Of a DNA stretch of 6,430 nucleotides, positions 6,055 to 6,430 are shown piece by piece. Origin of the DNA: Paracoccaceae bacterium (GTDB lineage: Bacteria > Pseudomonadota > Alphaproteobacteria > Rhodobacterales > Rhodobacteraceae). The DNA is taken from NCBI GenBank assembly GCA_026982275.1, contig JALSHK010000028.1:1-6430 (forward strand), in the 5' to 3' direction. The notes under the pieces were generated by a model. It was not told the DNA's origin, searched no databases, and saw nothing but the letters and a program-made list of their open reading frames with translations. Both the position numbers and the translations under genes were made by a program. Positions within the stretch are counted from its first letter, which is position 1, and every line of letters begins with the position of its first letter.

Positions 6055-6430
6055 CTTCTGCATCCTTCCGGTCCCGCGGGTCCGGCCCGCTGGCGGGGCC
6101 GCGAAACGGCTGGGTCAGCATTTTATCAAGCCATTGCTCTCGCACGCGGCGGAATTGTTCGAAGCCGATGGTCATATCGTCATGCCCCTTGGATGGCTGG
6201 GCGATATAGGTGCCCAGCAGGCGGTCCCACCATGGCAGATTGAAGCCGTAATTGCTGTCGGTTTCCTTCGGGTCGATCGAATGGTGCACCCGGTGCATAT
6301 CAGGCGTGACCACAAACAGGCGCAGCACACGGTCCACCCCTTTGGGCAAGCGGATGTTGGAATGATTGAACATCGCCGTTGCATTCAGCAGTATCTCGAA
6401 TATCAAAACAGCCACGGCGGGCGGGCCGAG
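6047..6430 (-). CDS. Fatty acid hydroxylase / sterol desaturase family protein, N-terminal half outside the window
   Basis: Only the last 127 residues are present; the frame is open at the right edge, and family members are usually about 280-330 residues. These proteins are membrane-bound di-iron oxygenases that hydroxylate or desaturate lipid chains. Visible here are a hydrophobic run, FNHSNIRLP (visible residues 21-29), and the histidine box DMHRVHHS (44-51; His46, His49 and His50 in HxxHH form). Next comes SNYGFNLPWWDRLLGTY, the usual segment after that box. The earlier histidine motifs must lie upstream, outside the window. The C-terminus is a charged tail rich in Arg, Asp and Glu. A GTG at 6415 could be mistaken for a start, but the in-frame residues before it (LGPPA) continue the membrane segment, so the gene clearly extends on. 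It is followed, with an 8-base overlap, by the TVP38-like gene. The substrate cannot be told from this fragment. Confidence 0.9.
   Translation of the reverse strand, partial: LGPPAVAVLIFEILLNATAMFNHSNIRLPKGVDRVLRLFVVTPDMHRVHHSIDPKETDSNYGFNLPWWDRLLGTYIAQPSKGHDDMTIGFEQFRRVREQWLDKMLTQPFRGPASGPDPRDRKDAEDE

Noticed and set aside
6047..6415. A complete short 122-residue hydroxylase starting at the GTG at 6415
   Set aside because: The frame continues upstream to the window edge with residues that fit the same membrane segment, and the fragment lacks the first histidine motifs of the family. It is a gene cut by the window.

Overview
The window is ordinary-looking, gene-dense bacterial chromosome with high GC, Shine-Dalgarno-led genes and tight 4-base stop/start overlaps. 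It has seven protein genes, two of them cut by the window edges. Gene content (a tripartite TRAP transporter beside a 5-oxoprolinase operon) and protein style point to an alphaproteobacterium, most likely of the Rhodobacterales. That assignment is inferred from protein style, not from a phylogenetic marker.

Layout. Positions 1-2755 (minus strand) hold a TRAP dicarboxylate-type uptake operon in the order dctP (binding protein), dctQ (small membrane subunit), dctM (large membrane subunit, cut by the left edge). A textbook intrinsic terminator hairpin sits between dctP and dctQ. Positions 2756-2868 are a 113-base divergent control region with a TATAAT box and a perfect 13-base inverted repeat. 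Positions 2869-5377 (plus strand) hold pxpB, pxpC and pxpA, joined by GTGA and ATGA overlaps. They encode the subunits of the ATP-dependent 5-oxoprolinase, or a close lactam-hydrolysing relative. Positions 5374-6430 (minus strand) hold an unrelated pair: a fatty acid hydroxylase/sterol desaturase family gene (cut by the right edge) and, overlapping its end by 8 bases, a TVP38/TMEM64 (DedA/VTT-like) membrane protein gene. The latter converges on pxpA, and the two stop codons overlap.

How the genes work together. The divergent dctPQM and pxpBCA operons share one control region. The simplest reading is a catabolic unit: the TRAP system imports 5-oxoproline (pyroglutamate) or a similar lactam/carboxylate, and PxpABC opens the ring with ATP to give glutamate. 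The terminator after dctP probably makes the binding protein more abundant than the membrane subunits. The 13-base palindrome may be an operator for a regulator that is not encoded in this window. The Pxp proteins depart from the usual signatures at several places, so the exact substrate is open. The right-hand pair looks like membrane lipid metabolism and has no visible link to the rest. No stretch over 300 bases lacks a gene, and I saw no RNA gene, CRISPR array, insertion sequence or phage remnant.
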